DNA from: Comamonadaceae bacterium
GTDB taxonomy: Bacteria; Pseudomonadota; Gammaproteobacteria; Burkholderiales; Burkholderiaceae_C
Direction: 5' to 3'
DNA length: 10,402 nt
Assembly (NCBI GenBank): GCA_947494405.1
Contig: CANLWQ010000048.1
Coordinates: 1 to 10,402 of the forward strand
The notes under the pieces are model-generated. The model ran no database searches. It worked only from the letters and a program-made list of their open reading frames with translations, and had not been told where the DNA came from. Both the position numbers and the translations under genes were made by a program. This document shows, piece by piece, positions 1 to 8,125 of this stretch (its first letter is position 1; each line of letters opens with the position of its first letter).

Positions 1-409
1 CATGCAAGCGGCCAAAGTGCGTGAACTGATTGTGTATTTGGAATTGCATATCGAACTGGTTGCTCGAGAGTTGTACGGCCAAGCTTTCTTTGGCGGGCAA
101 GCCAGCGACGGTACGAAAGAGCGTGTTCGTAAAAACTTAAGCAAAGGCGTTGCTGCTTTTGCCAAGTTCGCCAAATTTTCACCCTATGTTGGCGGTGAAA
201 ACTTGAGCTTGGCTGATTGTGCAGCCGCGTTTCATTTGCCCATTGCGGTTAATGCTTGTAAGTTGGTTCTGGGTGAAGACTTGCTGGCCGATTTACCTGT
301 GAAGGTTTATGGCCAAAAATTGGCCGAAAACCCCCATATGCAAAAAGTGCTGGCTGATCGCAAAGAAAATGCGCTTTTAATGGCCAGCCTAGCGCCCAAG
401 AAAACCTGA
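1..409 (+). CDS. Glutathione S-transferase family protein, C-terminal part (5' end outside window)
   Basis: This is the all-helical C-terminal domain of a glutathione S-transferase; the thioredoxin-like N-terminal domain that would bind glutathione lies upstream of the window, so the enzyme's class and substrate cannot be told. About 135 residues are visible. The most diagnostic stretch is the FSPYVGGENLSLADCAAAFH segment (about residues 59-78 of the visible part), which fits the GST pattern of a conserved Asp in 'LADC' capping a buried helix. The in-frame ATG at 2-4 is probably an internal Met: the reading frame is open to the window edge and a complete GST is about 200 residues or more. The gene ends in TGA and converges on the small gene downstream of lexA with a 5-bp gap. 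The family assignment rests on motif recognition, not on a search. Confidence 0.82.
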   Translation, partial: MQAAKVRELIVYLELHIELVARELYGQAFFGGQASDGTKERVRKNLSKGVAAFAKFAKFSPYVGGENLSLADCAAAFHLPIAVNACKLVLGEDLLADLPVKVYGQKLAENPHMQKVLADRKENALLMASLAPKKT

Positions 410-414
410 AGGAC

Positions 415-681
415 TTAACGCTGCGCTTTGCTGGCTTCTAAATGCACCAAGCGGTCTAGCTCTGCGCAAACATCAGCCATGCGGCCCGACATGACCATGC
501 GACCTGCGCCATTTGAGGAGTTTGCGCCGTCTTCAGCAATACGAACTACTCGCAATGGCTTTGTGGGTGCTGTAGGCAAGTGTGGGACAGTCATGTGTGG
601 GTCATTAGCTGGCCAAAACGCTTTGTAGGCGGCATCTATGCGCTGAAACAATTGGTGTGAGGTGATGAGTGCGAGATTCAT
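415..681 (-). CDS. Small conserved-looking hypothetical protein directly downstream of lexA
   Basis: This 88-residue protein has no function I can name. It is soluble in appearance, with no signal peptide or membrane segment. The C-terminal half carries a compact motif, GRMVMSGRMADVCAELDRLV, that I associate from memory with small uncharacterised betaproteobacterial proteins, without any known activity. The start is the ATG at 681, because GGAG (part of TTTGGAG, 688-694 on the minus strand) sits 6 bases upstream; a TTG at 693 would lie inside that ribosome-binding site. It begins 18 bases after the lexA stop with no visible terminator between them, so it is probably co-transcribed with lexA and hence SOS-inducible by inference. 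In E. coli this position is held by dinF, but this protein is far too short and not hydrophobic enough to be a DinF-type transporter. It ends convergent with the GST gene. Confidence 0.7.
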   Translation of the reverse strand: MNLALITSHQLFQRIDAAYKAFWPANDPHMTVPHLPTAPTKPLRVVRIAEDGANSSNGAGRMVMSGRMADVCAELDRLVHLEASKAQR

Positions 682-699
682 GGTTTGCTCCAAATGGGT

Positions 700-1365
700 T
701 TAGAACTGGTGGCGGATGAGGCCCACTGCCAAGCCTTCGATGTGAAAAGAGTCGCTTGGGTTGACGTGGATGGTGGAGAAATCGGGATTTTCGGGGTGAA
801 GGTGGATACCTGAGGTGTTTTTTTCAAAGCGCTTGACCGTGACTTCTTCGCCTAAGCGAGCCACGATGATTTGGCCGTTGCGCGCATCGGAGGTTGACTT
901 CACCGCCAATAAATCGCCATCCATAATGCCTATGTCGCGCATGGACAGGCCGCGAACCTTGAGCAAATAGTCGGGTGTTTGGGAGAAGATTGAACTTTGA
1001 ACAGCGTAACTTTGCTCTATGTGTTCTTGCGCCAAGATGGGCGAGCCAGCTGCTACCCGGCCAACCAAAGGCAACACCAATTGACCTAAACCGGGCAGAG
1101 ACAAGGAATAGGGGTTGCGTGAAGCGACGATTGGGTTGGCATAGTCTGGGCTTTTAAGTCGAATGCCGCGGGAGGTTCCGCTGACAAGTTGTATATAGCC
1201 TTTACGAGCCAAGGCTTGCAAATGTTCTTCAGCTGCATTGGCCGACTTAAAGCCCAGCTCTTTGGCGATTTCAGCGCGTGTGGGTGGCGCTCCGGTTTGG
1301 CGAATGGCTGTTTCGATCAAAGTGAGAATTTGCTGCTGTCTGGCGGTAAGCTTGTTTTGTTCCAT
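700..1365 (-). CDS. lexA: LexA, SOS-response transcriptional repressor
   Basis: LexA represses the SOS DNA-damage regulon and destroys itself by self-cleavage when stimulated by RecA filaments on single-stranded DNA. The 221-residue protein has the expected order: a winged helix-turn-helix at residues 1-70, with recognition-helix region [18 protein letters not shown] nearly identical to E. coli LexA, then a linker, then the S24 peptidase-like domain. The cleavage site is Ala106-Gly107 in [10 protein letters not shown]. The catalytic dyad is Ser141 (in GLSMRDIGI) and Lys178 (in EEVTVKRF). The start at 1365 is supported by AAGGAG six bases upstream; an 18-residue longer frame starting at 1419 would begin at the edge of an operator and has no family support. 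Two LexA boxes lie upstream, giving autoregulation. A small gene follows 18 bp downstream. Confidence 0.97.
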   Translation of the reverse strand: MEQNKLTARQQQILTLIETAIRQTGAPPTRAEIAKELGFKSANAAEEHLQALARKGYIQLVSGTSRGIRLKSPDYANPIVASRNPYSLSLPGLGQLVLPLVGRVAAGSPILAQEHIEQSYAVQSSIFSQTPDYLLKVRGLSMRDIGIMDGDLLAVKSTSDARNGQIIVARLGEEVTVKRFEKNTSGIHLHPENPDFSTIHVNPSDSFHIEGLAVGLIRHQF

Positions 1366-1371
1366 GAGGTG

Positions 1372-1377
1372 CTCCTT
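1372..1377 (-). promoter_or_regulatory. Ribosome-binding site fixing the lexA start
   Basis: AAGGAG on the minus strand is 6 bases upstream of the ATG at 1365. It decides against the in-frame upstream start at 1419, which would add 18 residues before the conserved [12 protein letters not shown]-terminus. Confidence 0.85.
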
Positions 1378-1418
1378 GTTGTCGGTGAAAATGGACTGAC
1401 CAATTTGCTTTGAAAACA

Positions 1419-1434
1419 CTGTTTGGATATCCAG
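1419..1434. promoter_or_regulatory. LexA operator (SOS box) 1, distal to asparaginase
   Basis: CTGTTTGGATATCCAG fits the gammaproteobacterial/betaproteobacterial LexA box CTG-N10-CAG, with 12 of 16 positions identical to CTGTATATATATACAG by eye. It lies 53 bp upstream of the lexA ATG. The near-identical recognition helix of the encoded LexA supports E. coli-type specificity. Expected role: negative autoregulation of lexA. Confidence 0.88.
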
Positions 1435-1437
1435 TAG

Positions 1438-1453
1438 CTGTATTTTTAACCAG
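1438..1453. promoter_or_regulatory. LexA operator (SOS box) 2, proximal to asparaginase
   Basis: CTGTATTTTTAACCAG is a second CTG-N10-CAG match (12 of 16 to the E. coli consensus by eye). Three bases separate it from box 1, so the box centres are 19 bp apart, close to two helical turns, which would suit side-by-side LexA dimers. E. coli lexA also has two adjacent boxes. Its right edge is only 21 bp from the asparaginase ATG at 1475, so LexA bound here should also affect transcription in that direction. Confidence 0.86.
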
Positions 1454-1474
1454 TTTTAAACTTTCTACAAGCCC

Positions 1475-3192
<1,718 letters not shown>

Positions 3193-3945
3193 TCACTTCG
3201 ATGGGCTCAGCATCCGGCGAACGCGTTCTAAATCGTCAGGGGTATCCACACCTGCAGCACTGGGCATAGCCGAAATATGGACAGCAATCGGGTAACCATG
3301 CCACAACACCCGCAATTGCTCCAAGGCCTCGGCTTTTTCTGCAGGCGAGGGAGCAAGCGTGGGGTAAATTTTGAGAAACTCGCAGCGGTAGGCGTACAAG
3401 CCCACATGGCGGTAAACAGGGTAGGGCGGCAATTGGTGGGCCACGCCGTCGCGAAAATAGGGAATACTGGCGCGACTGAAGTACATGGCTTGAGACTGCG
3501 CGTTTAACACCACTTTCACGCAATGCGGACTTTGCCACTCTTCAAGGGTGTTGATAGGGTCTGCCAAGGTGCTGACGGCACAAGTGGGATGGTCATGAAG
3601 CAGTTGCGCCACGGCATTGATGTTGTGGGGCTCTATCAGCGGCTCATCACCCTGCACATTCACCACAATGGTGTCATTGGGCAAACCCAACAGTCGAGCA
3701 GCTTCTGCCAAGCGATCGCTGCCGCTGGGGTGATCTGCACGGGTCAGAATGGACTGAATACCAAACTGTTCGCACACCTGCATGATTTCAGCGCTGTCGG
3801 TGGCCACCACGGTTTGGCTGGCTTGGGAGAGGTGCGCGCGTTGCGCCACCCTCACCACCATGGGAATACCGGCCAAATCGAGCAGCGGTTTACCCGGTAA
3901 GCGGCTGGCCGAAAGCCTGGCTGGAATCAACACCACAAACTTCAT
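3193..3945 (-). CDS. kdsB: 3-deoxy-manno-octulosonate cytidylyltransferase (CMP-Kdo synthetase)
   Basis: KdsB activates Kdo with CTP to give CMP-Kdo, the donor for adding Kdo to lipid A precursor in the LPS inner core. The 250-residue protein shows the nucleotidyltransferase N-terminus PARLSASRLPGKPL (8-21), the metal/substrate motif VQGDEP (97-102) with Asp100, CAVSTL (122-127), YFSRASIPY (155-163), YRHVGLYAY (178-186) and GVDTPDD (232-238) with Asp234. The ATG at 3945 gives the classic MKFVVLIPAR start; a TTG at 3954 is in frame but adds only three residues. No strong Shine-Dalgarno sequence is seen. The ATG is only 9 bp after the stop of the Trm112-like gene, so translation is probably coupled. 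The product acts next to LpxK, encoded two genes upstream in the same cluster. Confidence 0.96.
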   Translation of the reverse strand: MKFVVLIPARLSASRLPGKPLLDLAGIPMVVRVAQRAHLSQASQTVVATDSAEIMQVCEQFGIQSILTRADHPSGSDRLAEAARLLGLPNDTIVVNVQGDEPLIEPHNINAVAQLLHDHPTCAVSTLADPINTLEEWQSPHCVKVVLNAQSQAMYFSRASIPYFRDGVAHQLPPYPVYRHVGLYAYRCEFLKIYPTLAPSPAEKAEALEQLRVLWHGYPIAVHISAMPSAAGVDTPDDLERVRRMLSPSK

Positions 3946-3954
3946 GGGGTTCAA

Positions 3955-4137
3955 TCAGCGCTCAAGCTCTGTGTCGTTGAGAGTTCTTGCTTCCATTTCC
4001 AGCAACACAGGAATACCGTCTCGTATAGGGTAAGCCAGTCGGGCGCTGCGAGAGATCAATTCAGATTTCTCACGGTCGTATTCAAGGCTGCCTTTTGTCA
4101 CGGGGCAGACCAACAATTCAAGCAGTTTGGTGTCCAT
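3955..4137 (-). CDS. Trm112-like / UPF0434 (YcaR-type) small protein
   Basis: This 60-residue protein matches the UPF0434/Trm112-like family, whose E. coli member YcaR is encoded between lpxK and kdsB in the same relative position. Diagnostic segments are [17 protein letters not shown] near the N-terminus and [16 protein letters not shown] in the second half. Only one of the cysteines of the zinc-binding Trm112 fold is present (Cys11), so zinc binding is doubtful. Its molecular role in bacteria is not well established; eukaryotic Trm112 activates methyltransferases, but I do not transfer that here. The start at 4137 lies inside the lpxK 3' end (20-bp overlap), with no obvious ribosome-binding site, which suggests translational coupling. 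kdsB starts 9 bp later. Confidence 0.9.
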   Translation of the reverse strand: MDTKLLELLVCPVTKGSLEYDREKSELISRSARLAYPIRDGIPVLLEMEARTLNDTELER

Positions 4138-5134
4138 GGGCCAATGATAGTCTGTGCAAATGCGGCATCAACTCTTCCCAAAAAACGGCTGGCAAATCGC
4201 ATTGCAAGGGCACGGCCCAAACTTCTGGGTGCTGGGGCCACAATTTCACCGCATCTTTTTCCGTACAGAACACATTGTTCGCAGAGTGCGGCTGCCAATA
4301 CCCAAGGGAGTCATGATCGGGGAAAGCCTGGGTATGAGCCAGCAAAAGACCTGTTTGCCTCAAAGCAGAAAAAAACAATTCGGGCTGGGCAATGGCTGCC
4401 AAAGCGTCCACAGTTTGATGCTGCCAAGTGTGCAAAGCGCGTTGCTCGCCCAGGCCATTCACTGCGTAACCAGCCAGTTGTCGATGAGCCGCGAGACTGC
4501 CTTCCAAGGGTTTGCTTCCAGTGTGAACCGTCATTTGAACAACGCCTTCACTTAATTGCCTAGGCCAGCTCTCACGCAAAGGACCAGCGGGCAGCAAATA
4601 CCCATTGCCCAAACCTCGGTCATCAAAAATACAAAGCGCGATATCGTGGTGCAGGGCGAGGTGCTGCAGACCATCGTCGCTGATGATGAGCTGTGTTTGC
4701 GGGTAGGTTTGCATCAATTGCAAAGCAGCTTGTGCGCGCCGCTTGCCGATAAATACAGGCAGACCCAGACGGTGCTTCAACAGCAAAGCTTCGTCACCAA
4801 CTTCTCGCGCCAGACTTTGCTGCGTCACCTCGGTGCAGTCAGCATGATGGCCACCATAGCCACGTGCGATGACGCCCACCCGCCAGCCCATTTGTGTCAG
4901 TCGTTGCGCAAGGTGAATGACGACAGGGGTTTTGCCTGTGCCGCCAACCATCACATTGCCCACCACGATCACAGGAACGGGTAGCTTGACGGTGGATTTC
5001 CAACCCCATTGATAGGCTAGTTTGACTAACCCAATGTAAGCGTGGCTTAAAAGCGTGAAGGGTAGCAAGCACCAAGCGACAGGCCCAGATTTGCGCCAAG
5101 CGTCTAACAAAAAATCGCTGAGCCTGGTGGGCAT
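4118..5134 (-). CDS. lpxK: Tetraacyldisaccharide 4'-kinase (lipid A 4'-kinase)
   Basis: LpxK phosphorylates the 4' position of the tetraacyldisaccharide-1-phosphate to make lipid IVA, at the cytoplasmic face of the inner membrane. The protein is 338 residues, normal for the family. A hydrophobic N-terminal segment (about residues 18-42) is the expected membrane anchor. The P-loop [12 protein letters not shown] covers 59-70, followed by ARGYGG (90-95) and DDGLQHLAL (153-161), which holds the acidic/His catalytic region. [13 protein letters not shown] near the C-terminus is another typical signature. The ATG at 5134 is 6 bp after the exbD stop and no strong Shine-Dalgarno sequence is visible, consistent with coupling. 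The 3' end overlaps the Trm112-like gene by 20 bp. Confidence 0.97.
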   Translation of the reverse strand: MPTRLSDFLLDAWRKSGPVAWCLLPFTLLSHAYIGLVKLAYQWGWKSTVKLPVPVIVVGNVMVGGTGKTPVVIHLAQRLTQMGWRVGVIARGYGGHHADCTEVTQQSLAREVGDEALLLKHRLGLPVFIGKRRAQAALQLMQTYPQTQLIISDDGLQHLALHHDIALCIFDDRGLGNGYLLPAGPLRESWPRQLSEGVVQMTVHTGSKPLEGSLAAHRQLAGYAVNGLGEQRALHTWQHQTVDALAAIAQPELFFSALRQTGLLLAHTQAFPDHDSLGYWQPHSANNVFCTEKDAVKLWPQHPEVWAVPLQCDLPAVFWEELMPHLHRLSLAHGHQTA

Positions 5135-5140
5135 CGCAGA

Positions 5141-5572
5141 TCAGGGCAGAGCGGTCGCTTGAGAGCGGCTTTGGGCGGTGAAAGTGACTTGCTGAAGGCC
5201 TGCGTTTTGTGCAGCTTCAAGGACTTGCATCACCGATTGGTGACTGGCGCGAGCGTCAGCGCTGATGACCACCAAAGGGTTGGCCGATTCCTTGGCGGCG
5301 CTTGCTAAAGCCGCTCCAATGGCTTGAATATCTGCCCCATCGACAGCCTTTTTTTGCACACTGTAGCGCCCGTCACTGCTTATAGACACCCTAATTTCAT
5401 TGGGTTTTTCTTGAAGCTCGGCGGAGTCGGCATTGGGCAATTTAAGGTCAAGCTGGGTCAGCCGGCCATAAGTGGTCGAGAGCATTAAAAAAATAAGAAC
5501 CACCAGCAAAACATCAATGAATGGAATCAGATTGATTTCCGGTTCACTGGAGCGAGGGCGACCAAACTTCAT
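5141..5572 (-). CDS. exbD: ExbD/TolR family biopolymer transport protein
   Basis: ExbD/TolR proteins form, with ExbB/TolQ, a proton-driven motor in the inner membrane that energises an envelope process. This 143-residue protein has one N-terminal membrane segment with the family signature INLIPFIDVLLVVLIFLML (13-31), including the proton-carrying Asp20 (equivalent to Asp25 of E. coli ExbD). The remaining ~105 residues would be periplasmic, ending in a typical globular domain (VVISADARASHQSVMQVLEA, near 100-119). The start codon overlaps the exbB stop in an ATGA arrangement (4 bp), a strong sign of coupled translation. No tonB or tolA partner is in the window. Whether it serves TonB-dependent import or something tied to LPS is not known from sequence; exbD rather than tolR is chosen from context. 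Confidence 0.92.
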   Translation of the reverse strand: MKFGRPRSSEPEINLIPFIDVLLVVLIFLMLSTTYGRLTQLDLKLPNADSAELQEKPNEIRVSISSDGRYSVQKKAVDGADIQAIGAALASAAKESANPLVVISADARASHQSVMQVLEAAQNAGLQQVTFTAQSRSQATALP

Positions 5573-6201
5573 GGTTTAGGAGTGCCTGAGCGCTGGGTAA
5601 AGAAATGGTGAACCATACGCTCGGCAGCGATTTCCAACTCGACCACAAAATTGTCTACCCGTGAGCGCAAATACCGCCATGCCACCAAACTGGGTATGGC
5701 AATGATCAGCCCAAAAGCAGTGTTGTACAAAGCCACAGAAATGCCATGCGCGAGTTGCGCGGGATTACCTGAACCAGGGGTTTGGGAGCCAAAAATCTCT
5801 ATCATGCCGACAACTGTGCCAAACAGGCCCAGCAGTGGAGCCGCCGAGGCAATCGACCCCAAGGTATTTAAATAACGCTCGAGTTTGGCAGCCACCCGCC
5901 GCCCACTGGCTTGCATTTCGCTCACAAACTCTTCTTTGGTACACATAGGTTTGGCTTGTAACAAAAGCAAACCCGAGCTGATGACCTCACCCAAAGCAGA
6001 GCTTGATTGGATATGACCTATAGATTCAGAGCGGGGCAAGCCATTGCTGGAAAAGGCCAGCACATCTTTGAGCAAGGTAGGAGGCAAAACCACGCTGCCT
6101 CTTAAGTTGTAAAAGCGCTCAATGATCAAAGCCAAAGCAAGCACAGAGCAAAGCAAAAGCGGCCAAATAGGCCAGCCGGCGGCTTGTATGATCCCAAACA
6201 A
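5569..6201 (-). CDS. exbB: MotA/TolQ/ExbB family proton channel protein
   Basis: This is the multi-pass partner of ExbD in a proton-conducting motor complex. From the TTG start it has 210 residues with three predicted membrane helices: about 8-28, 115-138 (SIASAAPLLGLFGTVVGMIE region) and 155-178 (SVALYNTAFGLIIAIP), with a large cytoplasmic loop between the first two. The A-P-L-L-G-L-x-G-T-V-x-G-M and A-L-x-x-T-A-x-G motifs are family hallmarks. I chose TTG 6201 because AAGGGAG (6208-6214) ends six bases before it, while it directly abuts the alternative ATG at 6207, leaving no spacing; the resulting MFGIIQAAGWPIW N-terminus also looks natural. The gene leads the LPS-precursor cluster and is divergent from xseA. 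A GATAAT hexamer on the minus strand (6229-6234) could be its -10 element, but no good -35 is seen. Confidence 0.92.
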   Translation of the reverse strand: MFGIIQAAGWPIWPLLLCSVLALALIIERFYNLRGSVVLPPTLLKDVLAFSSNGLPRSESIGHIQSSSALGEVISSGLLLLQAKPMCTKEEFVSEMQASGRRVAAKLERYLNTLGSIASAAPLLGLFGTVVGMIEIFGSQTPGSGNPAQLAHGISVALYNTAFGLIIAIPSLVAWRYLRSRVDNFVVELEIAAERMVHHFFTQRSGTPKP

Positions 6202-6207
6202 AAGCAT

Positions 6208-6214
6208 CTCCCTT
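6208..6214 (-). promoter_or_regulatory. Ribosome-binding site favouring a TTG start for exbB
   Basis: AAGGGAG on the minus strand directly abuts the ATG at 6207 (zero spacing) but is six bases from the TTG at 6201. This favours TTG initiation two codons in, giving MFGIIQAAGW. Confidence 0.6.
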
Positions 6215-6265
6215 AATGAGGTTCAGCAATTATCACCCAGCTTTTTGGCTTTACTGCATCTATCT

Positions 6266-7546
6266 ATGTCACTCGAGAATCTCCCCGCTCAGGTTTGGAC
6301 AGTCAGCGCTTTGAACAAAGCGATTGCTGATTCGCTTAAAGCGAGGTTCAGCATGGTCACTGTTCAGGCCGAGCTTTCAGGATTTACCAGGGCCAGCAGC
6401 GGGCATTGCTATTTCAATTTGAAAGACAGCGGCGCGCAGATTCGCTGCGCCTTGTTTCGCCGCACTGCGGAGCAATTGAATTTTGTGCCCCGCGATGGGC
6501 AGTTGGTGCAGGCGCAGGCGCGTGTTGCAGTGTATGAGCCCAGAGGTGAAATGCAACTGGTGGTGGAGGCGCTGCGACCTGCAGGACTTGGCCAACTCCA
6601 CGAAGCCTTTTTGCAACTCAAAGCCAAGTTAGAGGCCCAAGGTTTATTTGCGCAAGACCGCAAACGCGTGGTCCCCATGTACCCTCGCGCCATTGGTGTG
6701 GTGACTTCTTTGGCTGCGGCAGCCTTGCATGATGTGGTCACAGCATTGAAGCGTCGCGTGCCGCACATTCCTGTGGTTATTTCGCCCAGCCCCGTTCAAG
6801 GGGCGGATGCGCCTCAGCAATTGGTCAGTGCGCTGCAAGCCTTGTCTAGCAGGCCTGAGATAGAAGTTATTTTGTTGGTCAGAGGTGGGGGCTCTTTAGA
6901 GGATTTATGGGCCTTCAATGACGAGCAACTGGCCCATGCCATTGTCAACAGCGCCGTTCCTGTGATTTCAGGTGTGGGTCACGAAACCGACTTCACGATT
7001 GCCGATTTTTGTGCCGATTTACGCGCACCCACACCCACAGCTGCGGCTGAGTTGTGCGCTGTTTCTAAAGAGACTTTGTGGCTGGATTTACAAGCCACCC
7101 AATCCCTTTTGTCCAGCCAACTGGCTCAAGCCATGGATGGGCGAGAGCAGCGTCTTGATCGCCTGCAAGCTGTGTTGGCCCGCCCGTCCACATGGGCTAA
7201 TAAACAGCAGCACAGCGTAGCTATGTGTTCATCTCGTTTGGCTCGAGCTGCTCAGCAAATCCTCAATCGCCAAGCCATGGCGCTTCAACCTGCAGGGCTG
7301 AGGCTGCAGCGGGCCGTTGAAGACACGCCCAAGGCGCATGAGCTGCGTTTGTCGCGTGCGGCCTTGCTGCTGCGGTCTTTGGACCCCGCTTTGGTTTTGC
7401 AGCGAGGCTTTGCTTGGTTAGAAAACGCCCAAGGTCAGGCCGTTACCTCGGTGGAAGAATTGCAAGTGGGTGAGAACATTCAGGCGCGCCTTGCTGATGG
7501 CTTGGCCGATATGCAAGTTTTAAATACGCGCAGCAATCAACAGTAA
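6266..7546 (+). CDS. xseA: Exodeoxyribonuclease VII large subunit
   Basis: XseA is the catalytic subunit of exonuclease VII, which with the small subunit XseB degrades single-stranded DNA from both ends to short oligonucleotides. The 426-residue protein has the N-terminal OB-fold (about 8-105: WTVSALNKAI, VTVQAELSGF, GHCYFNLKD) and the catalytic domain with GVVTS (144-148), LVRGGGSLEDLWAFND (204-219), GVGHETDFTIADF (236-248) and RAPTPTAAAE (253-262). A long helical, coiled-coil-like region follows, then the usual C-terminal LDPALVLQRGF segment. The ATG at 6266 begins MSLENLPAQVWTVSALN, in line with the family; the frame is open upstream to 6122 but that would run into exbB on the other strand. 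No clear Shine-Dalgarno sequence precedes it. xseB is not in the window. It is somewhat shorter than E. coli XseA (456 residues). Confidence 0.96.
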   Translation: MSLENLPAQVWTVSALNKAIADSLKARFSMVTVQAELSGFTRASSGHCYFNLKDSGAQIRCALFRRTAEQLNFVPRDGQLVQAQARVAVYEPRGEMQLVVEALRPAGLGQLHEAFLQLKAKLEAQGLFAQDRKRVVPMYPRAIGVVTSLAAAALHDVVTALKRRVPHIPVVISPSPVQGADAPQQLVSALQALSSRPEIEVILLVRGGGSLEDLWAFNDEQLAHAIVNSAVPVISGVGHETDFTIADFCADLRAPTPTAAAELCAVSKETLWLDLQATQSLLSSQLAQAMDGREQRLDRLQAVLARPSTWANKQQHSVAMCSSRLARAAQQILNRQAMALQPAGLRLQRAVEDTPKAHELRLSRAALLLRSLDPALVLQRGFAWLENAQGQAVTSVEELQVGENIQARLADGLADMQVLNTRSNQQ

Positions 7547-7551
7547 CCGGT

Positions 7552-8037
7552 TTATTTACCCGAAAAAATCTGTGATTTAAGTTTGTAACCCTTGCCTATT
7601 TTCTTTTTGGCAAACCAGCCTTGGTTCATCTCCAGCACGTAGCGCACAGGTTTTTCAGAGCAATGGGAATCAGTGCTTTGAGGCTGCATATCCACCAAGT
7701 TAACAATTCCTCCATCGTCATCTAGAAACGCTGCGCTCAGCGGAAGCAGGGTGTTTTTCATCCAAAAACATTGTTTTTGTGGCTCTTCAAAGATAAACAG
7801 CATGCCTTCATGTGTAGGCATGTCTTTGCGAAACATCAGGCCGATTTGCCTTTGTTGGGGGGTGTTGGCAATTTGCGCGTCTATTTGAAACATGCCCGCG
7901 TGTATCACTGCGCGTTGCAAGTTCGTTTGGGGGTCTTGTGCTGCTAAGGGCGTCAAGGATATCAGCGCCCCCAAAGCCATAACGCAGGCAAACAAAGCAC
8001 GCAGCTGCGTCAAGATGTTTTGCTTAAGTGGGTTCAT
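7552..8037 (-). CDS. Exported DUF192 family protein
   Basis: This 161-residue protein belongs to DUF192, a family of small, mostly exported proteins of unknown function. An N-terminal signal peptide is visible: basic N-region (MNPLKQNILTQLR), hydrophobic core about 14-31, and a plausible signal peptidase I site after Ala33 (PLAA/QDP). The family core follows: RQIGLMFRKDMPTHEGMLFI, then QCFWMKNTLLPLSAAFLDDD, and PVRYVLEMNQGWFAKKKIGKG. Two cysteines remain after the signal peptide (in CFWMKN and SHCSEK) and could form a disulfide in the periplasm; this is inference. The ATG at 8037 is the only start that gives a complete signal peptide; the Shine-Dalgarno sequence is weak. The gene converges on xseA with a 5-bp gap and is divergent from icd. 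Confidence 0.9.
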   Translation of the reverse strand: MNPLKQNILTQLRALFACVMALGALISLTPLAAQDPQTNLQRAVIHAGMFQIDAQIANTPQQRQIGLMFRKDMPTHEGMLFIFEEPQKQCFWMKNTLLPLSAAFLDDDGGIVNLVDMQPQSTDSHCSEKPVRYVLEMNQGWFAKKKIGKGYKLKSQIFSGK

Positions 8038-8064
8038 AGTTGGCTTGGTTAGAATGATTTAGAG

Positions 8065-8094
8065 TTTTAACGGGTGTCCCGCGACTTGTGTCAA
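8065..8094 (-). promoter_or_regulatory. Candidate promoter of the DUF192 gene
   Basis: A perfect -35 hexamer TTGACA (8089-8094, minus strand) is followed after 18 bases by TTAAAA (8065-8070), a poor -10 with 3 of 6 matches. The position, about 28 bp upstream of the start, is plausible. The weak -10 keeps this tentative. Confidence 0.35.
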
Positions 8095-8114
8095 AAGCTA
8101 AGTCGTCCATTTTC

Positions 8115-8120
8115 TGGAGA
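8115..8120 (+). promoter_or_regulatory. Ribosome-binding site supporting the TTG start of icd
   Basis: TGGAGA lies five bases upstream of TTG 8126. The next in-frame ATG (Met20, at 8183) has no comparable site and would remove the conserved MYQHIK N-terminus. Confidence 0.75.
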
Positions 8121-8125
8121 TTGTT

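Noticed and set aside
1366..1419. N-terminally extended lexA frame starting at 1419
   Set aside because: It begins at the edge of LexA box 1, adds 18 residues unlike the family, and ignores the AAGGAG site placed correctly for the ATG at 1365.
3946..3954. TTG start for kdsB at 3954
   Set aside because: It immediately follows the stop of the Trm112-like gene and adds only three residues; the ATG at 3945 gives the family N-terminus MKFVVLIPAR.
4144..4984. Plus-strand open frames across lpxK
   Set aside because: They are antisense to lpxK, overlap one another in different frames and show no family motifs.
6122..6265. Extended xseA N-terminus from 6122
   Set aside because: It would overlap the exbB coding start on the other strand and adds 48 residues not found in XseA.
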